This document shows, piece by piece, positions 17,500 to 26,700 of a DNA stretch of 64,000 nucleotides. Location of the stretch: the NCBI GenBank assembly GCA_029432775.1, contig JAROAZ010000009.1, positions 62,001 through 126,000 of the forward strand, written 5' to 3'. A program made the position numbers and the translations under genes. The stretch is from Pontiellaceae bacterium B12227. Lineage in GTDB: Bacteria > Verrucomicrobiota > Kiritimatiellia > Kiritimatiellales > Pontiellaceae. Each line of letters begins with the position of its first letter. Position 1 is the first letter of the stretch. Under the pieces are notes generated by a model. It was given only the letters and a program-made list of their open reading frames with translations, was not told the origin of the DNA and did not search any database.

Positions 17500-18081
17500 A
17501 ACCATTCTACTTGCGATGTAGGGGACGACCCATGTGTCGACCCGACCGTCGATCGGCCTTCACATCAACGGGCTTTTTTTTAGACAGGACAATGATTGGC
17601 AGGACTACTTCCCCCGGCTGTAGAGAACTGACATAAAAATTGGGGACAGAAATATAACGCCTGCCCGTCCGTACCGATTTTTCTGTCCTTAATCGTTCTG
17701 TCAAATCCGCTGCACCGAATCATTTTATGGAGGGGCGCCGGCCTCGGCGACTCCCCACCCGAACGGCCATTCCTCCGAAAGAGATCGAGGCCGATGTCCC
17801 TCCACATGACGACAGCCTCGCCATCCTCCGTCCCAATTTTTCCAATCATTGGAAATAATCCTGTCATTCCATCATCCTGTCCAGCCACCCCGCCCGAACC
17901 GTTTTCCAGACATTAGAAAATACCTACAAAGAATGAAGGTATTAGTGAATGCGAATGCTGATTTTTCAGCTTGTTGAGATATGCACTTCTTCGTGCCATG
18001 AAGACGAAGCGTTGCCTAAGCCCAAGAGAGTGACGCGGATCATTAAAAGCATGCAGTTCCCGCTCGCGTGTTTCGTTCTTT
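17500..18081. other. Repeat-rich gene-free region before the SafE-like gene
   Basis: This is the second half of a roughly 1-kb gene-free stretch (17087-18135). It contains GGACAGAAAT (17643-17652) facing ATTTTTCTGTCC (about 17677-17688) as inverted arms, a perfect dyad at 17840 and a decayed one at 17904. GGGACGACC-type repeat words lie near 17522. No supported coding frame was found. Confidence 0.5.
17840..17854. repeat. 15-bp dyad copy, intergenic
   Basis: TTCCAATCATTGGAA in the gene-free region; a decayed copy follows at 17904-17918. Confidence 0.85.
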
Positions 18082-18096
18082 TTCCAATGCTTGGAA
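18082..18096. repeat. 15-bp dyad copy at a promoter
   Basis: TTCCAATGCTTGGAA, directly against the putative -35 box of the SafE-like gene. Confidence 0.85.
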
Positions 18097-18127
18097 TTGT
18101 AATGGTGGGAATAGGTGATAGTATAAT
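18097..18127 (+). promoter_or_regulatory. Putative promoter of a leaderless SafE-like mRNA
   Basis: TATAAT at 18122-18127 has TTGTAA at 18097-18102 as a possible -35 box (19-bp spacer). The ATG of the next gene begins only 8 nt after the -10 box, and no ribosome-binding site is present, so the transcript may be leaderless. A perfect dyad (18082-18096) abuts the -35 box directly. Confidence 0.45.
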
Positions 18128-18135
18128 GCGCAATT

Positions 18136-18816
18136 ATGAAAGAACTCATTACTGCTATCATTGCCGGATCAGCCCTTGGCTGGGTTGCCATTCCTCATTG
18201 TTATGCCATGTGCGGACCGCTTCATGTTTCCGTTTGTGCGTTGCATCGCGAAAAAAGCTTCAAGGCGCTTTCGCTCTTTAATCTCGGGCGAATTCTCGGT
18301 TATACGCTGGCCGGTTTCCTGTTCGGAGCTTTTGGCGAGTTTATCAATATCGGCCCGGCGCACTATTGCTGTCAGGAAGGGGCACATCCGTTGCGCGGTG
18401 CGCTGCTCTCGCTCCTGTTTCCCGGTGTAATGATGTTTTTTATTGCCATTTATGCCTTCCGGAAGAAGGGCCTGTCGGCGCCGAAGAGTAGCTGGATGTC
18501 GCGCTTTTTCAGCGGTGGTCTGGGCAAGCTGACCGTGGGCGGGGTCTGCACTTCGCTGATTCCCTGCGGCATGCTTTATGCCGCATTTGCTATGGCGGTC
18601 GGGCAGGGCAGCTGGTGGAAGGGCGGGGGCTTTATGTTTGCCTTTGTGATCACCCAGACCTTCTTCATGCAGCTGGGCATTTCGCTCGGCCGGCTGGTGG
18701 ATAAGAAATGGGGCGCCCGTTTTGAGAAGGCCTTCCCGTGGATCTGCCTGATTATCGGCGTGGTCTATTGTGTCATGTTTGCGTTAAAGTTAATTCCTGA
18801 GGCGGGGGGGCAATAA
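18136..18816 (+). CDS. SafE/UreH-like transmembrane protein linked to cbb3 maturation
   Basis: A 226-residue protein with about six transmembrane helices. The first helix carries PHCYAMCGPLH, which matches the HCxGMCGP motif of the DsbD/TauE-like UreH_2 family, and a later helix has SLIPCGMLYAA. Genes of this family are commonly found beside ccoI/ccoS and are thought to help copper handling or oxidase biogenesis. Here ccoI follows after 88 bp. The metal-binding role is an inference from family and context. Confidence 0.85.
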   Translation: MKELITAIIAGSALGWVAIPHCYAMCGPLHVSVCALHREKSFKALSLFNLGRILGYTLAGFLFGAFGEFINIGPAHYCCQEGAHPLRGALLSLLFPGVMMFFIAIYAFRKKGLSAPKSSWMSRFFSGGLGKLTVGGVCTSLIPCGMLYAAFAMAVGQGSWWKGGGFMFAFVITQTFFMQLGISLGRLVDKKWGARFEKAFPWICLIIGVVYCVMFALKLIPEAGGQ

Positions 18817-18825
18817 ATACGAAGA

Positions 18826-18891
18826 CACAAAGGTCTCGAAGAATTATCCTGATGGGCTTAGTGGTGCTTCGTGATCTTTGAGCCTTTTGTG
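18826..18891. repeat. Imperfect inverted repeat between the SafE-like gene and ccoI
   Basis: CACAAAGG (18826-18833) faces CCTTTTGTG (18883-18891), and a TCTC/GAAGA stretch is mirrored inside. Similar words (GACACGAAGGG) occur near 16165. It looks like a dispersed intergenic repeat rather than a terminator, as no T-run follows. Confidence 0.4.
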
Positions 18892-18904
18892 GTGAAGAAA
18901 ACTC

Positions 18905-21223
18905 ATGTCTGAAAAATGCATAGTCTGTAACCGATCTGTTCCCGGAGGCGAGGGCGACTTCTGCTGTCCGGGTTGCGCAGCCGTACATGTGATCATCGGA
19001 AAGATGGGGCTGGAAGGCTCTGAGCGCGACGAACGCATTGCCCAGCTTCTGGAAGGGGTTTTCCCTGGAGGCGATGAGGTTGCCGAGCAGGAGGACGAAA
19101 TTGAAAACGGGGAGGAACTCTGTTTTCTGGTGGGCGGCATGGTGTGCCCGGCCTGTTCGTGGCTCGTACACAGCAGTCTTGGAAAACTACAGGGCGTTGG
19201 AAACGTTAACCTCAACTTTATCGCCGAAACCTGCACGCTGACCTATGACCCGATGAAAATCGGGAAAGACAGCATCCATTCCAATGTGGAAAAGCTGGGA
19301 TACAAATATTACGAGGGCGCTGATGCCAAGCGCGATGGATTCGATTATTTCCGCTTTGGGGCCGGCTGGTTCTTTGCGCTGAATAATATGATGATCTCGT
19401 TCGTGGTCTATTCGGCCGAGAGCTGGGATGTGCCGTTTGCGATGCAGCTGGTCTGTTCCATTCTGCTGGCCCTGTTCGGTACACTGGTGCCTCTCTATGC
19501 CGCCCGGACCACCATGATTGTCGGCTTCCGGCAGATTATGATGCGCCAGTTCCGGATGGAGAGCCTGGTAGTGCTGTCCACCACAGCGGCCTGGATCTAC
19601 TCGGTCTATTCCATGGTGGTCGGCGACTTTGCTCATCTCTATTTTGATGTGGTAACCCTTCTGCTGATGCTCATTGAAACGGGGAATCTCATCTCCAGTT
19701 CATTCTATAAAAAGCTGAGCCGTCGCGTCAGCTCGCTCTCCTGGCAGCTGCCGAAAAAGGCGAGGGTGGAGAGTGCGGATGTGGACGAGGATTATGCATC
19801 GGTTGAAGAGCTGCAGCCGGGGCAGGATTTTCTGGTGAAGCGGGGCGAATTTGTTCCGACCGACGGAATCCTGATGGGAACCGCGGAGTTTGATTTCAGT
19901 CTGATTACCGGGGAGTCGCACGGCGTGTCGCTGGAGCAGGGGCACTATGTCGGGGCCGGAGCTAAGCTGCTCTCTGAAGATGCAAAACTATCCGTGCCGG
20001 CCGCCGGGCAGAGCAATCTGATTAAGAAGATTGTGGAAAGTACGATCGAGGCGTTTAACACCCGCAAAGAGCAGCTCTCATTCGGGGATAAGATCAGCCA
20101 GTATTTTGTTCCGGTTGTGGTGGTGGTGGCCTTTCTGGTGCTGGTCGGAAACCTGCTGTTCGGAAGTCGGGTTGATGCCATTATCCGTATGCTCAGCGTG
20201 TTGATTGTGGCCTGTCCCTGTGCTTTCGGGATTGCCGAACCGCTGGTGCTCACGGCGGCCATTGAACGGGTGCGCGGCCTCGGAATTCAGATTTTTAATG
20301 GAGCGGTGCTCGCGTTGAAGCCGGCGGTGGCTGTGTTTGATAAAACCGGTACGCTGACGCGCGGAGCACCGGAAGTGCATCAGGTGGTCTGGATCGGTCC
20401 GAAGAAGCCGGAGCATCTGGATCTGCTGGCCTCGCTGGAAAACGGGATTGAGCATCCGATTGCCCGGGCGTTGGTCACGATTGGAACGCCGAAACCGGTT
20501 GAGCAGCGCACCATTGCCCGCACGGTGGTTTCTGCAAAAGTGGATGGCAAGCACTGGCTGGCCGGCAGTGCCGACCTTTTTCCAAAGGTTGGAATTCCGC
20601 CGGACCTGAAAGATTCAACCATTGTCATGTTCGGCGATGCGGAGCACTGCAGTTGTATTGTCGGGCTGAAGGATCAGGTACGGGACGAATCAAAACAGCT
20701 GATTGCCGACCTGAAAGCCAGCGGTGTGGTTCCGAGTATCTTTTCCGGCGACCGCAAAGCGGTGGTGGAGCAGGTGGCGCAGGAGCTGGGCATTACCGAT
20801 TATCACGGCGAAATGGGCAGCAATGCCAAGCAACGCGAAATTGCGGCGCTGCAGGAGCAGGGCAAGACGGTTATGATGGTTGGGGACGGCATTAACGATG
20901 CACAGGCGTTGGCAGCGGCCGACTTTGGCCTGGCGGTGTTCTCGGGTCAGATTCCTGCGAAGATGAGTGCCGATGCGGTCTTCATGGTTCCGGAGATTGG
21001 AAAACTGCGGGACCTTCCGTTTATGCAGCGTAAGGTGCGGCACAAGATCCGGCTGAACTATGGCTGGGCCTTTCTCTACAATGCCATCGGCATGTTTCTG
21101 GCCGGAGTGGGTTGGTTATCGCCGAAGTATTGCGCCGTCGGGATGGTTTTCTCCAACCTTGTGGTCATCTTCAATTCCATGTACGGAATGAGCCTGCCAG
21201 CTGCCTCACAGCAAAAATCATAG
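18905..21223 (+). CDS. ccoI: CcoI/FixI-type copper-translocating P-type ATPase
   Basis: A 772-residue P1B-type ATPase. The N-terminus has a Cys-rich module (CIVCNRSV, CCPGCAAVH) and a heavy-metal-associated domain with GGMVCPACSW. The membrane metal site is CPC (VACPCAFGIAEP). The phosphorylation motif DKTGTLTRG, the TGES loop (ITGESHGV) and MVGDGINDAQAL are intact. CcoI supplies copper to the CuB site of cbb3 oxidase. With ccoS, ccoG and the SafE-like gene, the window holds a full maturation set, though scattered. The C-terminus VIFNSMYGMSLPA has a relative at 27227-27283. A dyad copy lies at 20580. Confidence 0.93.
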   Translation: MSEKCIVCNRSVPGGEGDFCCPGCAAVHVIIGKMGLEGSERDERIAQLLEGVFPGGDEVAEQEDEIENGEELCFLVGGMVCPACSWLVHSSLGKLQGVGNVNLNFIAETCTLTYDPMKIGKDSIHSNVEKLGYKYYEGADAKRDGFDYFRFGAGWFFALNNMMISFVVYSAESWDVPFAMQLVCSILLALFGTLVPLYAARTTMIVGFRQIMMRQFRMESLVVLSTTAAWIYSVYSMVVGDFAHLYFDVVTLLLMLIETGNLISSSFYKKLSRRVSSLSWQLPKKARVESADVDEDYASVEELQPGQDFLVKRGEFVPTDGILMGTAEFDFSLITGESHGVSLEQGHYVGAGAKLLSEDAKLSVPAAGQSNLIKKIVESTIEAFNTRKEQLSFGDKISQYFVPVVVVVAFLVLVGNLLFGSRVDAIIRMLSVLIVACPCAFGIAEPLVLTAAIERVRGLGIQIFNGAVLALKPAVAVFDKTGTLTRGAPEVHQVVWIGPKKPEHLDLLASLENGIEHPIARALVTIGTPKPVEQRTIARTVVSAKVDGKHWLAGSADLFPKVGIPPDLKDSTIVMFGDAEHCSCIVGLKDQVRDESKQLIADLKASGVVPSIFSGDRKAVVEQVAQELGITDYHGEMGSNAKQREIAALQEQGKTVMMVGDGINDAQALAAADFGLAVFSGQIPAKMSADAVFMVPEIGKLRDLPFMQRKVRHKIRLNYGWAFLYNAIGMFLAGVGWLSPKYCAVGMVFSNLVVIFNSMYGMSLPAASQQKS
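20580..20594. repeat. 15-bp dyad copy, intragenic
   Basis: TTCCAAAGGTTGGAA in ccoI, read FPKVG. Confidence 0.8.
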
Positions 21224-21224
21224 A

Positions 21225-21380
21225 TTACTTTTTCAGCTGTTTCTTAATTCCCTGAACGACTTCGCACACCGGGCCATACCCAGCGGTGAAACGCTGAGGC
21301 CTTGTCCGAATAAGCGCCCGCGAATAGAGGGGCGCGGGTCTGACAACGATATCGCTATATGTATTTCCAACGGGGAACAT
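21225..21380 (-). CDS. Possible 51-residue small protein or gene remnant
   Basis: An ATG at 21380 opens a frame of 51 codons whose C-terminal half, FTAGYGPVCEVVQGIKKQLKK in two parts (FTAGYGPVCEVV, then QGIKKQLKK), looks coding. No ribosome-binding site precedes the ATG. The stop lies 2 bp beyond the ccoI stop on the other strand. It could be a truncated 3' end of a lost gene. It is not recognised. Confidence 0.25.
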   Translation of the reverse strand: MFPVGNTYSDIVVRPAPLYSRALIRTRPQRFTAGYGPVCEVVQGIKKQLKK

Positions 21381-21493
21381 TATAATAAATCGGGGTCGTG
21401 CAGTTCGAACGGTGATAGCAGTTTGCGTGCAATAAATTTAGAGTGGAGGGCGTTAACGGTGCATGGGCGATAAAGGAACCGGAGGCCCGGCGC

Positions 21494-22153
21494 ATGAAAG
21501 TTTTACTGATTGAAGACGAGATTCGAATATCGAGACAGGTGGAGAGGGGGCTGACGGAGAAGGGCTTGCAAGTCGACGTTTCCGGGAATGGTGATGATGG
21601 TTTCATGCAGGCTGCATCAGGTGAGTTTGATATTATATTGCTCGACATTATGCTGCCCGGACGTGATGGACTCTCGGTCCTGAGTGAGTTGCGAGCGACG
21701 GGAGATGATGTTCCTGTGATCCTGCTTACGGCACTTTCGGATAACAACGAACGGGTGGAGGGACTCAATCTTGGCGCCGATGATTATGTGACAAAACCTT
21801 TTTTCATGGACGAACTGGTGGCGCGTATTTATGCCGTTAGCCGACGCAATAGTATCTTGCGAGCAGGGCCGCTTATGCTCAACCTAATTACGCGTGAAGC
21901 TCGTTTCGGCGATGAGGATATTTTTTTTGCACCACGTGAATTCAGCCTGCTCGAATGTATGATGCGCTCGCCGGGAAAGATTTTTACCCGGGCGCAATTA
22001 TTGAAATATGTGTGGGGCTACGGCTTCGACCCGCAAACGAGCCTCGTGAAGGTTTGTGTGCGTCGTGTTCGTGAGAAGATTGATCGGGAAGATTACCGTG
22101 CAATTGAAACCGTGCGCAATGCGGGCTACCGCTTCATCGGGGCGGAAATGTAA
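21494..22153 (+). CDS. OmpR-family response regulator
   Basis: A 219-residue protein. The receiver domain has the acidic pair (LLIEDE), the phospho-accepting Asp in LLDIMLPGRDG, and the Lys in DDYVTKPF. The C-terminal winged helix ends with the transactivation-loop and recognition pattern SLVKVCVRRVREKI and YRFIGAEM. The frame is open 17 codons further upstream, but ATG at 21494 has GGAGG before it and starts at MKVLLIEDE, so it is chosen. Its stop overlaps the kinase start by one base. The likely target is the adjacent autotransporter or an envelope response. Confidence 0.92.
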   Translation: MKVLLIEDEIRISRQVERGLTEKGLQVDVSGNGDDGFMQAASGEFDIILLDIMLPGRDGLSVLSELRATGDDVPVILLTALSDNNERVEGLNLGADDYVTKPFFMDELVARIYAVSRRNSILRAGPLMLNLITREARFGDEDIFFAPREFSLLECMMRSPGKIFTRAQLLKYVWGYGFDPQTSLVKVCVRRVREKIDREDYRAIETVRNAGYRFIGAEM

Positions 22154-23613
22154 TGTTTCGTTCATTCAGACTGAAGATCGCATTATCGAGCATGTTGTTT
22201 ACCGTGTTGCTGTTGGTGAGTTTCAGCATTTTTCTACTGCGCATGGTCTACCGCGTCGGGCTGGAGCGAACCGATAATGAGCTGAATTCCGTTGCCCGAA
22301 GGGAGATCGGCCGCACGAGAAACAGACTGCATATGGAGCAGTTGAGCAGTAAGTTCGATGAAATCAATATCGAGTCTCCTGAAAAAGGATTTGTTTGCCG
22401 GGTAATGGATATTGAAGGAGAAATCGTATCGATGTCGGGAAACTGGCCGACCGGGTACGACGGTTCCGGAATTCTGAATGAGTCGCTGGTTACATTGGTC
22501 GAGCGGGTGCCGCCTTCCGGCGGTCAGCCGGGTTCGCCCCCCGGATCTGAGCGAGGGTTCCGGCATCCACCGCCGGTCTCGGAGTCGGTCTTTGAAACGC
22601 TGGGGAATGTTCGGATGGTGGCCGTCTGTAATCCTGAAATCCGGATGTTGCTTGGGATCAGTCTGGGGCCTTTGAACGATGAAGTTTCCAGGCTGAAGAG
22701 GAATCTGCTACTATCAACTCCGTTGGTTTTATTGCTTATGGCCGGGGGCGGGTGGATGCTTGCGGGGCTGGCGCTGCGGCCCGTGAAGGCTATTGCCAAA
22801 ACCGCGCGTAAGGTGACGACCAGAAGCCTTGAGGAGCGGATATCCTGTGCGCGGGCGGATCACGAATTTCGAGACCTGATCAAAACAATCAACGATATGC
22901 TCGCCAGATTGGAGCGCGGCTTCGGGCAGGCCTCGCGTTTTAGTGCGGATGCTGCTCACGAACTGAAAACACCGCTGGCGATTCTGCAGGTTGAATTGGA
23001 TCGGGGGCTGCAGCAGTCTTCGGATAGTTCGGAGGATCAGCGCATCTATACCGAGGCGCTCGAAGAACTGCAGCGGCTCGATGGCATCGTACACAATCTG
23101 CTCCTGTTTTCTCTAGCCGATGCGGGACGAATGCCGCTGAACCTTGAGCCGATCGATTGGAGCTGTCAAGTTGCCATGGTAGCTGAAGACATTGGTGCTC
23201 TCGATCCGGCCCAGCGGGTCGAGGTGGAGATTCAGCCGGACATCCGCATTCTGGGGGATCACGGAATGCTTGCGCACGCACTCCAGAACCTGGTGGGGAA
23301 TGCTGTTAAATACAGCGAGGGTGAGCCCCCCATAAAGATAGCGCTGAGCGAGGAGGGGGCGCGTGTGATTTTATCGGTTTCAAATCGTGGTGTGCCTATT
23401 CCCGAGAAGGACCGGCATAAAGTATTTGAACGGTTCTATCGGGTAGACCGGACCGGCGGTCGGAATATTGCCGGAACAGGACTGGGACTGAGTCTTGCCC
23501 GGGAAATCGCCATCGCCCATGCTGGAACTTTGGAGCTGGTGGTCTCTGACGAAAAAGAAACCCTCTTCCGACTATCCCTTCCGTCCAGGTTACCACACCG
23601 TAACCGTTATTGA
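22153..23613 (+). CDS. Sensor histidine kinase
   Basis: A 486-residue protein with an N-terminal transmembrane helix (residues about 10-35) and a periplasmic sensor region with a Pro/Gly-rich segment (VPPSGGQPGSPPGSERG). A second helix (VLLLMAGGGWMLAGLAL) and a HAMP linker follow. The HisKA box is SADAAHELKTPLAILQ, with His as phosphoryl donor. The ATPase part shows QNLVGNAVKYS, the N box, and GTGLGLSLAREI, the G2 box. Architecture matches CusS/QseC-like kinases. The stimulus is unknown. It is translationally coupled to the regulator (TAATG overlap). Confidence 0.92.
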   Translation: MFRSFRLKIALSSMLFTVLLLVSFSIFLLRMVYRVGLERTDNELNSVARREIGRTRNRLHMEQLSSKFDEINIESPEKGFVCRVMDIEGEIVSMSGNWPTGYDGSGILNESLVTLVERVPPSGGQPGSPPGSERGFRHPPPVSESVFETLGNVRMVAVCNPEIRMLLGISLGPLNDEVSRLKRNLLLSTPLVLLLMAGGGWMLAGLALRPVKAIAKTARKVTTRSLEERISCARADHEFRDLIKTINDMLARLERGFGQASRFSADAAHELKTPLAILQVELDRGLQQSSDSSEDQRIYTEALEELQRLDGIVHNLLLFSLADAGRMPLNLEPIDWSCQVAMVAEDIGALDPAQRVEVEIQPDIRILGDHGMLAHALQNLVGNAVKYSEGEPPIKIALSEEGARVILSVSNRGVPIPEKDRHKVFERFYRVDRTGGRNIAGTGLGLSLAREIAIAHAGTLELVVSDEKETLFRLSLPSRLPHRNRY

Positions 23614-23701
23614 TCCAATATCTATCTGTTTTCCCTGTTGTATGTAACTCACGGAGTGCCTTTTCAGGCCTCTGATCATACATCAACGATAAGGAAGCAG
23701 G

Positions 23702-26700
23702 ATGAAGAAACTAGTATATTCAGTCATGGTGTTTATTGCATCGAGGGGAATGGCACAGCAAATAACCCCGCAGACATCGGGCTTTGCGACGGGGAAGTTC
23801 AGGACAACATCCTATTACCGCATGAATCGTGACACGACCCAGACCTATAGCCAGGACATTGACTCCAATATCTATGGTGATCTCTGGTTGAGGGACGGTA
23901 CCTGGGATGAGAATGCGACGATTGCCGACGGGGATGGGGCATTTCAGCGCGGAGAGTTAGATACGTCTATCAGTCTGTGGATTAATAATATACTTTCCGG
24001 CCGCCTATACGAAGTTTCGCCGCAGGATGCCTACACGAGTGGGCTGCCCACCTATATTTATGGCTATGATGATCCGGAGGTCAGTTGTGTTAACGGATAT
24101 TCCGTCGATCGTTCTTCAAGCGGACAGCGCTCGGCCGACAATGCTGTTACCTTAATGCACTCTGATACCGATTATGCACGGTATGTGGGGTCATGGACAT
24201 TTGATGAAGGGAACTATTTCGGCGGTGCGGGCTATAGTGGAATTGCTGCCCGTCAGGCTACGGCCTTCTCTTCTTACGGGGCTTCATTTGTTGCAGGTGA
24301 ACAGACGGAAGTTGCTTCCGCTGCAAGTGGGGCCTATCTGGCAGAGCTCGCCGGCGATGTTTATATTGATAATGAAACGGACAAAGAGACTGACCGCTTT
24401 CAGGCGGGTACCTTTACATCTGTGGGAACCTTGACCGGCGGGGGCGACTATTACGAAACGGCTTTATATGAAGGGGGTGATGGTCTGTTCGTTGGTGATG
24501 ATGATACGGATGACGGTATTACTCAAACGATGGGGATTACCATTCTGGGAGGAGATTTTACCGGAAGCCTTTCAGGCGATGATTTGGTTCGGTCCATTGA
24601 TTATACTGATTTCGATACCTACGGAGCAACTGCTTCTGCCCGTGGAGGAAGGGGTGCTTATCTCGGCGATGCTGCGGAAGGGGTGCTGATTGCCGGGGGG
24701 AATTATATCGGAGGGCCCGGTGGTCAGGTTGTCGTTGGCGGGCAGTATAGCGAAGCATACTCTATGGGCGGTGAGGGTGCTGTGGTTGCAGTCAGCGGTT
24801 CAACGGTCATCAGCAATGCCTATTTCGAGGCCGGTAGAAGTTATTCTGCCACTACGGTTGAGGTGGGGCTTTGGGATGTGGAAACTCTCGAGGAACTGGA
24901 AGCGCTCGCAAGCTATAGTTCGGCGAATGCATCCGGGGCTTCAGGACTTTATCTCTATGAAAATGGAAGCACGACGATTTCCAATATCACGACCATCGGG
25001 TCTGCCGGATCGGTTGCTTCGGCACAGGGAAGCAACAGTACGGCAACGGCTAACGGAGGAAGTGGATTGCTGGTTTACAACACCGATGTTGTCATACACG
25101 GCGGTACGTTTGCGGGAGCCGAGGGAGGTGCTGCCAATGCGGATGATACGGATTCGGTCGCTTCGGCATATGGGGGGGCTGGTGTTTGGCAAATCGGGTC
25201 CTCGCTGACCATCAACGGCGGAACATTCAGTGGTGGAGAGGGCGGTACGGCCAATGGTGACAATCAACAAGGGGGCTTCGGGGTCGTGGCACAGGATGCC
25301 GATTTGACCATAACCGAAGAGAGCGGTGATACCCTTATTGTCGGGGATCTGCTCCTGAATAACTCTACGACTACCTCGAAAAGTGTTCAGATCCTCGGTG
25401 GAGAGATTGAGGGGGATATCTATTCTGTCGGCAGCGGTACGGTCAATATGAATGTTTCCGAGGAGGCATCTTATACCGGTGCGTTTATTCAGAAGGACGG
25501 TACTGTGAATGTTACCCTGACGGACTCTTCGGAAAGTGAATTCTTCTCTGATGTATCGGTAACCGATGGAATTCTTAGCTTTACAGGACTGCAGATGATC
25601 ACGGCAGAGAGCGCTCAGTTTTCTCTGGGCGGCACCAACAGTATGCTTGCTTTTGAAGCAGGAGCTGAATTAAGTGAAGGTTCCTCCATCAGCGTAGGTT
25701 ACAATGCACTGCAGTCAACCGGAGATCTCATCCTTGGTGATGATGCATCTGTTGAAATCGCCTACCACCCGTTGGAAGGACTTCGTGGAAATGTCACCAT
25801 CATCGGCGCGCTCGTTGCCACAAATATCAACAGTAAGATTAAAGCCACCGGAACATCCGATACTCCGGATGGAACATTGGTCATTGTTGCTGCAACAGCC
25901 CCAACGGAACTGGGGGAAAATGATATACACGATATTATTGATGTTGACCTGGGCTGGTTGACCCGCATGGATACAAATCAAACTGATACCGGAGCGGGGG
26001 TTGTTATCGGTTATGAATATAACTCATTAACCAACTCATCACTGAACGACCTCGGCCCGGCGATGCTGGTCTATGCGGACAGTCTGGTTCTGGGGCTGAC
26101 CAACGATCAGTTTTGCTCTCTGAATGCCAGTGGAGAAGAGGATGGCGATAAGCTGTTCCGCTTCAGTCTTTCTCAACTCCCGGATGTTTCCGAAAGTTCC
26201 TTCCAGCTCAGCAAACGGCTGAATGAACAGATTGCTGCTCGGGGAACTGAATTCCGCTCCTTGAACGGATTTGCTTCCTCAGAACCTAAATTCACCAGGA
26301 ATCAATCGGCCGGTGTTGCCGGACCGGTGAACGAACTGGATTCCGAACAGACCATGCAGGGTTGGGTCCGGGCCTATGGCGGTAAAGGCAGTAAAGATGC
26401 CACGGATAAATTTGCGGATTATGATTCGTCTTCATGGGGCTCTGTAATTGGCGTAGACAAAAGTTTCGGCAATCTGCTGATCGGCCTTGCCGGCGGTTAT
26501 GCCCGCACCGACCTTGATGCCGGCGTAGCCTATCAGGCGGATGTTGATACCTATTATGGATCCCTCTATTCCACCGTTGGGGGCGATTCCTTTTTCTTTG
26601 ATCTGGCGTTCACTTACGGCTGGGCCAGTACAGATGAGGAAAATGAGGTCTCCGCGGCCAGTTTTGATTCCGCGCTCTTCAGTGCTTACGCTGGTGCCGG

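Noticed and set aside
21224..21493. Possible tRNA gene before the response regulator
   Set aside because: A GTTCGAA-like word is present but no cloverleaf stems could be paired around it.
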